NCBI GenBank assembly: GCA_901538445.1 | Contig: LR594584.1 | Location: 776,655-840,654, forward strand | Direction: 5' to 3' | Length of the DNA stretch: 64,000 nucleotides | From: Gemmataceae bacterium | Lineage (GTDB): Bacteria > Planctomycetota > Planctomycetia > Gemmatales > Gemmataceae | Shown: positions 1 to 8,979 of the stretch, piece by piece | How the letters are laid out: the number at the start of each line of letters is the position of its first letter | Position numbering within the stretch: position 1 is the first letter of the stretch | Translations under genes and position numbers: made by a program | The notes under the pieces: model-generated | What the model was told of the DNA's origin: nothing | The model's input: the letters and a program-made list of their open reading frames with translations, nothing else | Database searches by the model: none

Positions 1-1
1 C

Positions 2-2437
2 GTCCTCGTGTTCTTCGGCCTCCGGCTCGACGTCGCGGACCTGAGCGCCCCGTTCTACTACGACCTCGACTCGCTCCTGATCCTGCCGCTGGTGAAGGCG
101 ACCGCCGAGCGCGGGTTCGGCGGGCACTGGGTGAACGAGCGGATGGGCGCGCCCGGGGTCCTTGAACTGCACGACTTCCCGGTCATCGACCACCTGCACT
201 TCCTCGCCATCTGGGCGCTGTCGAAGGTCGTGGCGAACGTGGTGGTGCTCTACAACCTGTACTTCCTCCTCACGTTCCCGCTCACCGTGCTGACCACGAT
301 GGTCGCGTGCCGGCACCTGGGGCTCACGCTCCCGGCCGCGGCGGTCGGCGGGCTCCTGTACGCGTTCCTCCCGTTCCACTACCAGCGGTGGGAGAACCAC
401 TACTTCCTCGCCGCGTACTGGATGGTCCCGCTCGCGCTGCTCCCGGCGTTCGACCTCACCCTCGGCCGGCTCCCGCTGTTCCGCCGCGACCCCGACGGCA
501 CGCAGCGACTCCACCTGAAGAGCTGGGCCGCGGTCCGGCTCGTGGTGCTGACGCTCGCGACCGCATCGGCCGGGGCGTACTACGCCTTCTTCACGTGCGC
601 GCTCGTCGCGTTCGCCGGGCTGTACGCGGCCGTCGGGGCGCGGTCGCTCCGGCCGCTCGCGTCGGCCGCCGCGGTCGTCGGGCTGATCGTCGCGTTCGGC
701 ATCCTGAACCACCTCCCGACCTACGCGTACCAGGCGAGGTGCGGCAAGCACCCGATCACCACGCGGTTCCCCGAAGAGGCCGACTACTACGGCCTGAAGG
801 TCGCGCACCTGATCCTCCCGACCGAGGACCACAACCTCCGGGTGCTGAACGAGGTGAAGTGGCTTTACAACTCGTCGATGCGGCCGAGCGAGACGGAGAA
901 CCGGTCGGCGACGCTCGGCGCGGTCGGCGCGCTCGGGCTGATCGGGCTCGTCGCCCTGGCGGTGCTGCCGGTCCCGCGGCCGTGGCCGTACGGGCCGCTC
1001 GTCGGGATGACTCTCTTCACGGTCCTGCTCGCGACCATCGGCGGGTTCGGGGCCGTGTTCAACCTGCTCGTGACGCCCCAGATCCGCGGGTACAACCGCA
1101 TCAGCGTGTTCACCGCGTTCCTGTGCCTACTCGCGGTCCTGTGGGCGCTCGACCGGCTGTTCGCTGCGCACCCGAAAGGGCTCCCGCTGCGTATCGCCGC
1201 CGGGTTCGGGGTCGCGGCGCTGGCCGCGTTCACTGCCGGCGTCGTGCTGCTCGACACGGGCATGCGGGCGGTGCTTCTCGTGCTGTGCGCGATCCTCTGG
1301 ATCGGCCCGCCGGTCGCGTACCTCGTGGCGAAGCGCCGCAACCCGGCCGCGGTCGAGCGGGCGGCGCGGCGGTTCGAGACGCGCGTGCTCCCGCCGTGGT
1401 TCCCGTACCTCGCGTGGGCGGCGGTCGCGACCGTCGGGTTCTTCGACCAGACGCCGTTCGCCTGGTTCCGCCAGGGGATCGTCTCGACCCTCGACGAGCA
1501 GGCCGCCCGGTTCCGCGCCGACGCGCAGTTCTTCGAGGGGATCGAGCGGATGATGGCGACCGGGTCGAGCGGCGCGCCACCCCGCGTGTTCTGCCTGCCG
1601 TACTGCCCGTACCCCGAGGCCGCCGCGGTCCACCGGATGCCGCCCTACGAGCACGCCCGCGGCTACCTGCACACGAGCGGCGTGGCCTGGAGCTTCGGCG
1701 CGACCAAGGGCCGCGAGGCCGACACCTGGCAGCAGGAGGTCGCGGGGCTGCCGACGGACGAGTTCCTGCGGCGGATCGTGTTTCGCGGGTTCGACGGGCT
1801 CCTCGTGGACCAGCGGGGGTACGCCCCGAGCAAGGAGGGGAACCGGGCGGCGGTGATCGTCGCCACCGTCCACCACCTCTATGCGAGCCTCGCGGGGAAG
1901 CCGGGGCTGCAGCTCCCCGAGCTGATCCACCCGGACCACGAGCAGTTCTTCCTCGACCTGCGGCCGTACCGCGACCTGCTCCGACAGCGGCTCACGAACC
2001 CGCCGTTCGACTACGAGACGTACGCGCGCAAGGAGCGCGAGCTGCCGTCGCTGCTGTGGCTGGCCGGGTTCTTCCGGACCGTGGACGAGAACGGCGAGCC
2101 GCACACCGTGAAGCGGGCCACGTACCGGGCGACGGCGTGGGTCGTGAACCCGACGGACCGCACCCGGACGTTCACCGTGCGGGCCGTGTTCGGGACCGAG
2201 AACCCGGGCGCGTTCCACCTGAAGCTGACCGGCCTCATCGACGACGCCTTCGACGTGGACCGCGGGTCCGAGTTGTGGGACGCGAAGCAGTTCGGCATCC
2301 CCCGCACCTACCGGATCGAGGTGCCCCCGGGCCGGCACCGGATCGACCTCCGCTGCACCCCCCCCCCGGGGTTCGTGCCCGGCGACGTCCGCAAGCTGTG
2401 CTACTACGTCCTCGGTGCCCGCATCGACGAGCCGTGA
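2..2437 (+). CDS. Polytopic membrane protein, GT-C/YfhO-like (5' end outside window)
   Basis: The frame is open to the left edge, so the protein is probably N-terminally incomplete; a GTG at 8 is possible but has no room for a ribosome site. About 810 residues are visible. The first ~490 carry roughly ten to twelve hydrophobic helices, with an acidic, aromatic loop near the start (residues FYYDLDS) like the first lumenal loop of GT-C enzymes. The last ~320 residues are mostly soluble. This organisation resembles lipid-linked sugar glycosyltransferases and YfhO-type proteins, but I see no diagnostic motif and do not assign a substrate. The protein at 6809-8569 has the same organisation and may be a distant paralogue. 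Confidence 0.7.
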   Translation, partial: VLVFFGLRLDVADLSAPFYYDLDSLLILPLVKATAERGFGGHWVNERMGAPGVLELHDFPVIDHLHFLAIWALSKVVANVVVLYNLYFLLTFPLTVLTTMVACRHLGLTLPAAAVGGLLYAFLPFHYQRWENHYFLAAYWMVPLALLPAFDLTLGRLPLFRRDPDGTQRLHLKSWAAVRLVVLTLATASAGAYYAFFTCALVAFAGLYAAVGARSLRPLASAAAVVGLIVAFGILNHLPTYAYQARCGKHPITTRFPEEADYYGLKVAHLILPTEDHNLRVLNEVKWLYNSSMRPSETENRSATLGAVGALGLIGLVALAVLPVPRPWPYGPLVGMTLFTVLLATIGGFGAVFNLLVTPQIRGYNRISVFTAFLCLLAVLWALDRLFAAHPKGLPLRIAAGFGVAALAAFTAGVVLLDTGMRAVLLVLCAILWIGPPVAYLVAKRRNPAAVERAARRFETRVLPPWFPYLAWAAVATVGFFDQTPFAWFRQGIVSTLDEQAARFRADAQFFEGIERMMATGSSGAPPRVFCLPYCPYPEAAAVHRMPPYEHARGYLHTSGVAWSFGATKGREADTWQQEVAGLPTDEFLRRIVFRGFDGLLVDQRGYAPSKEGNRAAVIVATVHHLYASLAGKPGLQLPELIHPDHEQFFLDLRPYRDLLRQRLTNPPFDYETYARKERELPSLLWLAGFFRTVDENGEPHTVKRATYRATAWVVNPTDRTRTFTVRAVFGTENPGAFHLKLTGLIDDAFDVDRGSELWDAKQFGIPRTYRIEVPPGRHRIDLRCTPPPGFVPGDVRKLCYYVLGARIDEP

Positions 2438-2540
2438 CCGGCCCCGCGTTCGCGGGCGGCACCTTGGCGGGGCGGGCGGCGGGTCGATAAGACGAGTCGG
2501 TCCGGGGCGCGCCCGGACCTTCTCTCCCGAGGGCCGCCCG

Positions 2541-3578
2541 ATGGCCGACGCTCCCGCACTCGAGATCGAGCACCTGTCCCACCCGGCCCACCCGAGCCTG
2601 CTCACGATCCAGCAGCACGTCATGCGGGAGCAGCGGCGGTTCCCGAACGCGACCGGGGAGTTCTCCTGGCTGTTCTCCGGGCTCACCCTGGCCACGAAGA
2701 TGATCGCCGCCCGGGTCCGCCGGGCCGGGCTGTCCGACATCCTCGGGTCGGCCGGGGCCACGAACGTCCAGGGCGAGGTCCAGCAGAAGCTCGACGTGTT
2801 CGCCAACGAGACCCTGATCGAGTCCCTCAGTTGGAAGGAGACGATCGGGCTCATCGCGTCCGAGGAGAACGACCGCCTCACCGCCGTCCACTACGGGAGC
2901 CCGGGGGCGAAGTACGCCGTCGTGTTCGACCCGCTCGACGGCTCGTCGAACATCGACGTGAACGTGAGCGTCGGCACCATCTTCTCGATCCTGCGGTGCC
3001 CGGACGGGTGCGCCGACGACCCGGCGAAGTGGGTGCTCCAGCCGGGCCGCAAGCAGGTCGCGGCCGGGTACGTGCTGTACGGCTCGTCCACGATGCTGGT
3101 GTACACGAGCGGGAACGGGGTCCACGGGTTCACCCTCGAGCCGTCGATCGGGGCGTACCTGCTGAGCCACGAGAACATCAAGATGCCCGCCCGCGGGCCG
3201 TACTACTCGGTGAACGAGGCGTACCGGGACTCGTTCCCGGCCCCGTACCCCGCGTACCTCGACGCGCTCCGCAAGGGCGGGCTCGGGAAGAAGTACGCGC
3301 TGCGGTACATCGGCTCGCTGGTCGCCGACTTCCACCGGACCCTACTCAAGGGCGGGGTGTTCCTGTACCCGCCAACGGCCGACGCCCCGGGCGGCAAGCT
3401 GCGGCTGATGTACGAGGCCAACCCGATCGCGTTCCTGGCCGAACAGGCCGGCGGCATCGCGACCGACGGTGCGAAGCCCATCCTCGACCTCGTGCCCGAC
3501 GCGGTCCACCAGCGGACCCCGTTCGTCGTCGGCAGCCGCGACGAGCTGGAGTTGTTCCATCAGATGGCCGCGCGCTGA
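2541..3578 (+). CDS. fbp: Class I fructose-1,6-bisphosphatase
   Basis: Hydrolyses fructose 1,6-bisphosphate to fructose 6-phosphate in gluconeogenesis or pentose cycling, in the cytoplasm. The 345-residue protein has the class I metal/active-site signature FDPLDGSSNIDVN (Asp130 onward), followed by VGTIFSI, and the C-terminal region GKLRLMYEANPIAFLAEQAGG typical of the family is present (written here in part: KLRLMYEANP). The length fits the family (about 330-350). The ATG at 2541 was chosen because GAGGG lies 8 bases upstream; a longer frame back to 2415 has no family similarity. It follows the membrane gene by about 100 bases. Confidence 0.95.
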   Translation: MADAPALEIEHLSHPAHPSLLTIQQHVMREQRRFPNATGEFSWLFSGLTLATKMIAARVRRAGLSDILGSAGATNVQGEVQQKLDVFANETLIESLSWKETIGLIASEENDRLTAVHYGSPGAKYAVVFDPLDGSSNIDVNVSVGTIFSILRCPDGCADDPAKWVLQPGRKQVAAGYVLYGSSTMLVYTSGNGVHGFTLEPSIGAYLLSHENIKMPARGPYYSVNEAYRDSFPAPYPAYLDALRKGGLGKKYALRYIGSLVADFHRTLLKGGVFLYPPTADAPGGKLRLMYEANPIAFLAEQAGGIATDGAKPILDLVPDAVHQRTPFVVGSRDELELFHQMAAR

Positions 3579-3598
3579 CGCCGCGCCGCGGCGGCCCG

Positions 3599-3624
3599 GG
3601 GGCTGGCTGGTCCAGGCCGGCCCC
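3599..3624 (+). terminator. Possible GC-rich terminator hairpin after fbp
   Basis: A 10-bp stem (GGGGCTGGCT with GGCCGGCCCC, two G-U pairs) and a 6-base loop lies 20 bases after the fbp stop. There is no following T-run, so intrinsic termination is uncertain. Confidence 0.35.
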
Positions 3625-3688
3625 GTACTCCCCACGCATCGATCACTTCGGGTGCTTCACCCCCGCCGATTGCCCTCCCCCGCGGGCG

Positions 3689-3694
3689 TATAAT
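3689..3694 (+). promoter_or_regulatory. Candidate -10 element (TATAAT) for gdhA
   Basis: A perfect TATAAT stands in otherwise very GC-rich DNA, 53 bases before the gdhA start. I see no good -35 at 16-18 bases upstream, so the promoter call rests on the -10 alone. Confidence 0.45.
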
Positions 3695-3747
3695 CTGGTA
3701 GTCCCACTCCGCCACAACGGCCCTCTCCCCCGTTCGAGGTGAAGCCC

Positions 3748-5052
3748 ATGTCCGCAATCGTCCCGGCGGCCCCGTCGCACCCGGTCACCCTGTTCGACGC
3801 CTCCCCCACCTACGTCATGGCGTGCCGCCAGCTCGAAGCGGTCGCGAAGGCCATCAACCTCGACGCCGGCATCACCCAGCGGCTCATGGTGCCGAAGCGG
3901 TCGCAGGTCGTCGCCGTGCCGATCCGTTTGGACAGCGGCGAGGTGAAGTCGTTCATCGGCTACCGCGTGCAGCACTCGCTCACGAGCGGGGCGAGCAAGG
4001 GCGGGCTTCGGTACGCGCCGCACGTGGACCTCGGCGAGGTCGCCGCGCTCGCGATGTGGATGGGGTGGAAGTGCGGCATCATGAACCTGCCGTTCTCGGG
4101 GGCGAAGGGCGGCATCGCGTGCGACCCGGCCCAGCTGAGCGCCGGCGAGAAGGAGCGGCTCACCCGCCGGTTCACCGAGGAGATCCTCAACATCATCGGC
4201 CCGCGGGTGGACGTCATGGCCCCGGACATGGGGACCGACGAGCAGACGATGGCCTGGATCTACGACACGTACTCGATGAAGGTCGGGTACGCGTGCCCCG
4301 AGATCGTCACCGGCAAACCGGTCGAACTCGGCGGGTGCGTGGGCCGCAAGGAGGCGACCGGCCGCGGGGTTGTGTACTGCATCCGCGAGGCGCTCGACGA
4401 GTTGAAGCTCCGGGCCGTCGAGGCCACCGCCGTCGTCCAGGGGTTCGGCAACGTCGGGTCGGTGACGTGCGAGGAGCTGTACCAGCTCGGCGTGAAGGTG
4501 ATCGCGATCGGCGACCGGTACGCGGCGATCAAGAACCCGACCGGGATCGACGTCCCGGCGCTGGTGAAGTACGTCGCCGACCCGAAGAACGTGCTGCACT
4601 CGATCAAGGGGTTCCCCGGGGCTGACGACCTCGACCCGAAGGAGCTGCTGGGCACGCCGTGTACGATCCTGGTGCCGGCGGCACTGGAGCGGGTCATCAC
4701 CGGCGAGAACGCGGGCAAGCTGCGGTGCCGCATCCTCGCGGAGGGCGCGAACGGCCCGACCACCCCCGACGCCGACGCGGTGCTGGCCGACTCCGACGTG
4801 TTCGTGATCCCCGACATCCTGTGCAACGCGGGCGGCGTCACCGTGTCGTACTTCGAGTGGGTGCAGGACCTGCAGCAGTTCATGTGGAGCGAGGACCAAG
4901 TGAACGCGCAGCTCAAGAAGCTGATGCTCGGCGCGTTCCACCGCGTCCGCACCCGCGCCCGCGACCGGGGCATGACGAACCGGATGGCGGCGCTGAGCCT
5001 GGGCGTCGAGAAGGTCGCGACCGAGAAGGCGAAGCGCGGCCTGTACCCGTGA
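3748..5052 (+). CDS. gdhA: Glu/Leu/Phe/Val-family (glutamate) dehydrogenase
   Basis: Reversible NAD(P)-dependent oxidative deamination of glutamate to 2-oxoglutarate, linking nitrogen and carbon metabolism. The 434-residue protein shows the family active-site region, with glycine-rich lysine segments GASKGGLRYAPHV and FSGAKGGIAC, then a Rossmann domain with QGFGNVGS at mid-protein and a C-terminal ILCNAGGVTVSYFEWVQ segment. Length matches hexameric GDHs. The ATG at 3748 is preferred to the GTG at 3739 because GAGGTG (3736-3741) is then an ideally spaced ribosome site. The substrate (glutamate rather than leucine or phenylalanine) is inferred from length and overall similarity. Confidence 0.92.
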   Translation: MSAIVPAAPSHPVTLFDASPTYVMACRQLEAVAKAINLDAGITQRLMVPKRSQVVAVPIRLDSGEVKSFIGYRVQHSLTSGASKGGLRYAPHVDLGEVAALAMWMGWKCGIMNLPFSGAKGGIACDPAQLSAGEKERLTRRFTEEILNIIGPRVDVMAPDMGTDEQTMAWIYDTYSMKVGYACPEIVTGKPVELGGCVGRKEATGRGVVYCIREALDELKLRAVEATAVVQGFGNVGSVTCEELYQLGVKVIAIGDRYAAIKNPTGIDVPALVKYVADPKNVLHSIKGFPGADDLDPKELLGTPCTILVPAALERVITGENAGKLRCRILAEGANGPTTPDADAVLADSDVFVIPDILCNAGGVTVSYFEWVQDLQQFMWSEDQVNAQLKKLMLGAFHRVRTRARDRGMTNRMAALSLGVEKVATEKAKRGLYP

Positions 5053-5101
5053 CAGTCGTAGGATGAGGGGACCGGTTCGCCGCTCCCGAGGTTCCCGCGC
5101 G

Positions 5102-6799
5102 ATGACCGCCCCCCCGCCCGACTCGCCGCCCGAGCCGCCCGGCCGCCGCGACCTGTGGATCGACGCGGCCTGGCTCGCGGTCCTCGCAGTGTGGTGCGGC
5201 GCGTGGTGCCTCACCGCCCCCGCCCGCATGGGCCCGACCTACGACGAGCCGTTCTACCTGGAGGCGGGGCTGAAGAACTGGCACGAGTGCCACCCGGAGG
5301 CGCTCGCCGTCAACGGCGTCATGCCGCTGCCGATCGCCGTCGCCACCTCCCCCCTCTACCTGCACGAGCGCCGCACCGGCGAACTGCTGCCCCGCGAGCA
5401 GTGGGTCGAACACCTCCCGCGTGCGCGCAAAGTCACTCTCGTGTGGCTCGCGGTACTGGTCCTCTCGGCGATGCGGCTCGGGCAGGCGGCCGGCGGGCCG
5501 TGGGCCGGGCGGGTCGCCGCCGGGCTGGTCGCCGCCGACCCGACCTTTCTCGCGCACTCGGCGCTGGCCGCCACGGACGTCTCGGTCTCGGCCGCGCTCC
5601 TCGCACTGACGTCGTTCGCCTACACCGGCCGCGGCCGGCCCTGGGCCGGGCGGGTGCTCGTGCCGGGGTTCTGCTTCGGCGTCGCGGTGCTGTGCAAGCT
5701 GTCCGCCCTGCTCTACGGCGGCGTCATCCTCACCGCGGTCGAGGTCCTGTACTGGTTCGAGTCCGGCGCGCTCGTGCGGTCGGCCGGCGCGTGGGCCGCG
5801 GGGGTCGCGCGGACCGTCGCCGGGTCGGTCGCGGCGGTCGCCGCCGCGATCGCGCTGGGGCTGGTGCTGGTGCTGGCGGTCACCGGCGTGTCGGACGCGG
5901 GCCGCCGGCCGATGGCCGAGATCCTGCGGGGCATTCCCGCGGACGACCCGCTCCGTCCGCGGTACGAGCGGTACGCCGCCGAGACCGACCGCGTGCCCTA
6001 CGCCGCCGCCGCGTTCCTGTTCCAGTGGTGGCACAACGCCCGGGGCGACGCGGCCTTCCTCAACGGCACCCACTACCCCAAGGGCTGCTGGTACTACTTC
6101 CCCGTGCTGATTGCGATGAAGGTTCCGGTGCCCGTCTGGCTGCTGGGCGCGGTGGCACTCCTGCGGCCGCGGCGGGCGCTCAACCCGGTGCTGCTCTTCG
6201 CCCTGCTCCTGCTCCTGGTCACCTTCAAATCGAACCTCCAGACCGGCGTCCGGCTCGTGCTGCCGATCGTCGCGCTGGGGTACGTCGGGGTCGCGGTGGC
6301 CGCGGTGCGGGCGTTCGGCCGGGGCGGAGCGGCGGCCGGTGCGGCCGCGGTCCTCGTTGTGGCGGCGGCGTCGGCGTGGGTGTGGCCGCACGGCCTGGGC
6401 TACCTGAACCAGTTCGCCGGCGGGCCGGCCGCGGCGCACGAGCGGGTGTGCGACTCGAACCTCGACTGGGGCCAGGGCGTCCCCGACCTGCTGGCGTGGC
6501 ACAGGGCCAACGGCGAGCCGCCGGTCGCGCTGTGGTACTTCGGCACCGACCCGGCCGCGTGGAAGCCCCCGTTCCAGATGGTCGGGCCGGAACGCGCCGC
6601 GCTGCGGACCGGCGACGACGTGCGGCGGTTCGTCGGCCCGCGGGTACTCGCCGTGAGCCAGACGGTCCTGGTGCTGCACCCGGACGCCACCCCGTCGAAG
6701 CGGGTGGCGCTGGACTACCTCCGCACCCTCACCCCAACCGCACGAACGCAGACGTTCGTCGTCTACGACTTCCGGGACCAGCCCGCCCCCGCCCCGTAG
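5102..6799 (+). CDS. GT-C-like membrane glycosyltransferase (ArnT/PMT type)
   Basis: A 565-residue protein with about ten transmembrane helices. The first loop holds the TYDEPFYLEAG segment, in which the acidic pair after the first helix is the usual catalytic/metal site of GT-C enzymes that use polyprenyl-phosphate sugars. A later conserved region reads DSNLDWGQG, typical of this bacterial group. The product probably transfers a sugar from a lipid carrier at the outer face of the cytoplasmic membrane; donor and acceptor are unknown. ATG 5102 has GAGG about 10 bases upstream. The next membrane gene begins 9 bases after its stop, so the two are probably co-transcribed. Confidence 0.75.
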   Translation: MTAPPPDSPPEPPGRRDLWIDAAWLAVLAVWCGAWCLTAPARMGPTYDEPFYLEAGLKNWHECHPEALAVNGVMPLPIAVATSPLYLHERRTGELLPREQWVEHLPRARKVTLVWLAVLVLSAMRLGQAAGGPWAGRVAAGLVAADPTFLAHSALAATDVSVSAALLALTSFAYTGRGRPWAGRVLVPGFCFGVAVLCKLSALLYGGVILTAVEVLYWFESGALVRSAGAWAAGVARTVAGSVAAVAAAIALGLVLVLAVTGVSDAGRRPMAEILRGIPADDPLRPRYERYAAETDRVPYAAAAFLFQWWHNARGDAAFLNGTHYPKGCWYYFPVLIAMKVPVPVWLLGAVALLRPRRALNPVLLFALLLLLVTFKSNLQTGVRLVLPIVALGYVGVAVAAVRAFGRGGAAAGAAAVLVVAAASAWVWPHGLGYLNQFAGGPAAAHERVCDSNLDWGQGVPDLLAWHRANGEPPVALWYFGTDPAAWKPPFQMVGPERAALRTGDDVRRFVGPRVLAVSQTVLVLHPDATPSKRVALDYLRTLTPTARTQTFVVYDFRDQPAPAP

Positions 6800-6808
6800 A
6801 GGCCCGCC

Positions 6809-8569
6809 GTGCCCGAACCCCGCCCCTCCGACCCCGACGCGAAGGCCGCGGCCCCGCCGTGGGGTGGTGCGGCCCTCGCGTGGGTCGCCGTCGCGTTCGC
6901 GGTCGGGTTCGCGAACTACCCGCTCCAGGTCGTCGGCACCGCGTTCGACCACCTGCCCGGCGACGTGATCGACAACCGGCTGAACAACTTCGTCCTCGAG
7001 CACGGCTACCGGTGGCTCCGCGGCGACGAGCGGTCGTTCTGGGATGCGCCGTCGTTCCACCCGCGGGCCAATGTGACGGCGCTGTCCGACGCGCACGTCG
7101 GGATGTTGCCGTGCTATGCGGGGCTACGGGCCGCCGGGGCGTCGCCCGAGGGCGCGTTCCAGGGGCACTTCGTCGTCGCGACGGCGCTGAACTTCGTTGC
7201 GGCCGCGTGGGCACTCCGCCGGCTCGGGTTCGGCCCGGCCGCGGTCGCCGCCGGCGCGTACCTGTTTGCGTTCTCGCTCCCAGTCGTCGCGCAGACGCAG
7301 CACACGCAACTCCTCCCCCGCTTCTTCGCGCCCGTCGCGGTCGTGTTGGCGTGGGAGTTCCTCCGCGACCGCCGCACCGCCAAGTTCGCGGCAGCCGCGG
7401 CCGCCGTCGCGGGCCAGGTGTACGTGTCGGTGTACCTCGGGTACTTCCTCGCACTCGTCCTCGGCACCGGCTTCCTCGCCGCGGTCGTGCGGTTCCCGCT
7501 CGCGGTCGCGCGAACCTGGGCGGCACCGGCCGGGTGGCGGGCGTGGCTGGCGTGGGCGGCGGTGCCGGTCGTGGCCGCGGTTGCGGTCGCGCCGCTCGTC
7601 GAGCGCCACCGCCGGGCGTCGGCCGGCGGCACAGCGGCGGAGCACATCAGGGCCGGCGCGCCGCTGCCGGCGTCTTGGCTCACCCCGCCCGACGTCTCGT
7701 GCTTCCACCCGAGCCACCCGTCGTCGCCCCTGCCCCGGTTCGACCTCCCCGAGGGCGAACACCTGATGTTCCCCGGCGTCTTGCCGATCGTGGCGGTCGG
7801 CGTCGTGTCGTTGCTCGGCTTTCGGCCGACGGCCATCGGCACGCCCCGGGGAGCGGCGGTCGTCGCGGCGTGGGCAACGGTCGCGCTGGCCGCGCTGGTC
7901 ACGCGGTTCGGCGACGTGTGGCCGTACCAGATGCTGTGCACGCTGCCCGGTGTCGGCGGCATCCGGGTGCCCGGCCGCGTGTGCCTCCTGCTCCCGCTCC
8001 TCAGCGGCATCGCCGTCGCGTACCTGGTCGATGCCGCTGCGGGGGCCGCCCGCCGATTCGGCCGCGGGCCGGCGGCGCTGGTTGCGGCGGGGGTTCTCGC
8101 GGCGGTGCTCGCCGACCAGCGGTTGATCCCGACCGACGGGAATCGCGCCGCGTGGTACGACTTCCGCACCCCCACCGCCGCCGTGCTCGCTCGCCAGGAA
8201 CGGATCGCCGGGGCGGTCCGTGGCGATCCGAGCGTGGGGTTCGTGTACGCCTTCCCGTCGCTCGCGACGCGCGACGACGGCCTGCGGCTCGAGCGCGAGC
8301 TGCTCGCCCTCCAGGTCGAGGCGATGCGCGCGACCCAGGACCTTGGCGTGCCCTGTGTGAACGGGTGGACCGGCTACGCACCACCGGGTTGGCACTTCTT
8401 CAGAAACTACCGCGAACTGGCGACGTGGGTGACCGCGGCGAACGGCCTCCCGCCCGAGCGGTTGCACGGGCTGGCCGTGGTGGGCGAGCCGGGGGAGCCG
8501 CACGCCGGCGACGGGGCCTTCGAGGCGCTCATGCGGCAGACCTTCCCGCCCCGGCCCGCCGCCCGGTAG
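6809..8569 (+). CDS. Polytopic membrane protein of unknown function
   Basis: A 586-residue protein with roughly ten to eleven hydrophobic helices up to about residue 440 and a soluble C-terminal part. It begins with GTG at 6809, 9 bases after the preceding glycosyltransferase, with GAGG overlapping that gene's stop. The soluble loop after helix 1 has the pattern of GT-C proteins (FDHLPGDVIDNRLNNF). It looks like a diverged relative of the protein at the window's left edge, and the operon context suggests a role in envelope or glycan assembly. No catalytic motif is certain. Confidence 0.7.
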   Translation: MPEPRPSDPDAKAAAPPWGGAALAWVAVAFAVGFANYPLQVVGTAFDHLPGDVIDNRLNNFVLEHGYRWLRGDERSFWDAPSFHPRANVTALSDAHVGMLPCYAGLRAAGASPEGAFQGHFVVATALNFVAAAWALRRLGFGPAAVAAGAYLFAFSLPVVAQTQHTQLLPRFFAPVAVVLAWEFLRDRRTAKFAAAAAAVAGQVYVSVYLGYFLALVLGTGFLAAVVRFPLAVARTWAAPAGWRAWLAWAAVPVVAAVAVAPLVERHRRASAGGTAAEHIRAGAPLPASWLTPPDVSCFHPSHPSSPLPRFDLPEGEHLMFPGVLPIVAVGVVSLLGFRPTAIGTPRGAAVVAAWATVALAALVTRFGDVWPYQMLCTLPGVGGIRVPGRVCLLLPLLSGIAVAYLVDAAAGAARRFGRGPAALVAAGVLAAVLADQRLIPTDGNRAAWYDFRTPTAAVLARQERIAGAVRGDPSVGFVYAFPSLATRDDGLRLERELLALQVEAMRATQDLGVPCVNGWTGYAPPGWHFFRNYRELATWVTAANGLPPERLHGLAVVGEPGEPHAGDGAFEALMRQTFPPRPAAR

Positions 8570-8979
8570 CGGAATCACTCCGCGCCGCGACGCCGTCGCT
8601 GTACGTGCCGACCGCGGGATGGGCGACGAGTTCAGCGACACTTCGCGGCGCGCTCCGCCTTGACCGCTTCACCCAGATTGGGTATCCCCCGTGTCAACCT
8701 CAGACGTGGGGAGCGCGCAGTCGCCCGGGGCGGTCCCGGCGCGGCCGCGGCGGCTGTGCGGCGCGGGACCGTTCGGAGTGTAGTGATGGTGGCGCGAGAA
8801 AAGCGCCGAATCCGGGGTTGATCGCCGCACCAGCAACTTGTTTTTCACGGACCCTGCGTTACGATTCGTTCTTATAGCGAACGTGTCGCGCCGCGTGCGG
8901 CGCACCGAGTCGCACCCGCGAGCCGCACCGCCCGTTGATGCGACCCGGGACCAACCGACCCGAAGAGGTCACACCCCGT
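8570..8979. other. 410-base gap before kamA
   Basis: No convincing gene. The right half becomes AT-richer (8838-8880) and could hold the kamA promoter: TTGTTT at 8838 and TACGAT at 8860, 16 bases apart, are weak -35/-10 matches. There is no clear terminator for the preceding operon. Confidence 0.4.

Noticed and set aside
8655-8690. TTGACC / TATCCC as a promoter
   Set aside because: The -10 matches TATAAT at only three positions; the pair is not better than expected by chance.
5155-8877. A 1240-codon plus-strand frame overlapping the two membrane genes
   Set aside because: It reads Arg/Gly/Pro-rich in a different frame from two well-supported membrane proteins, so it is a composition shadow.
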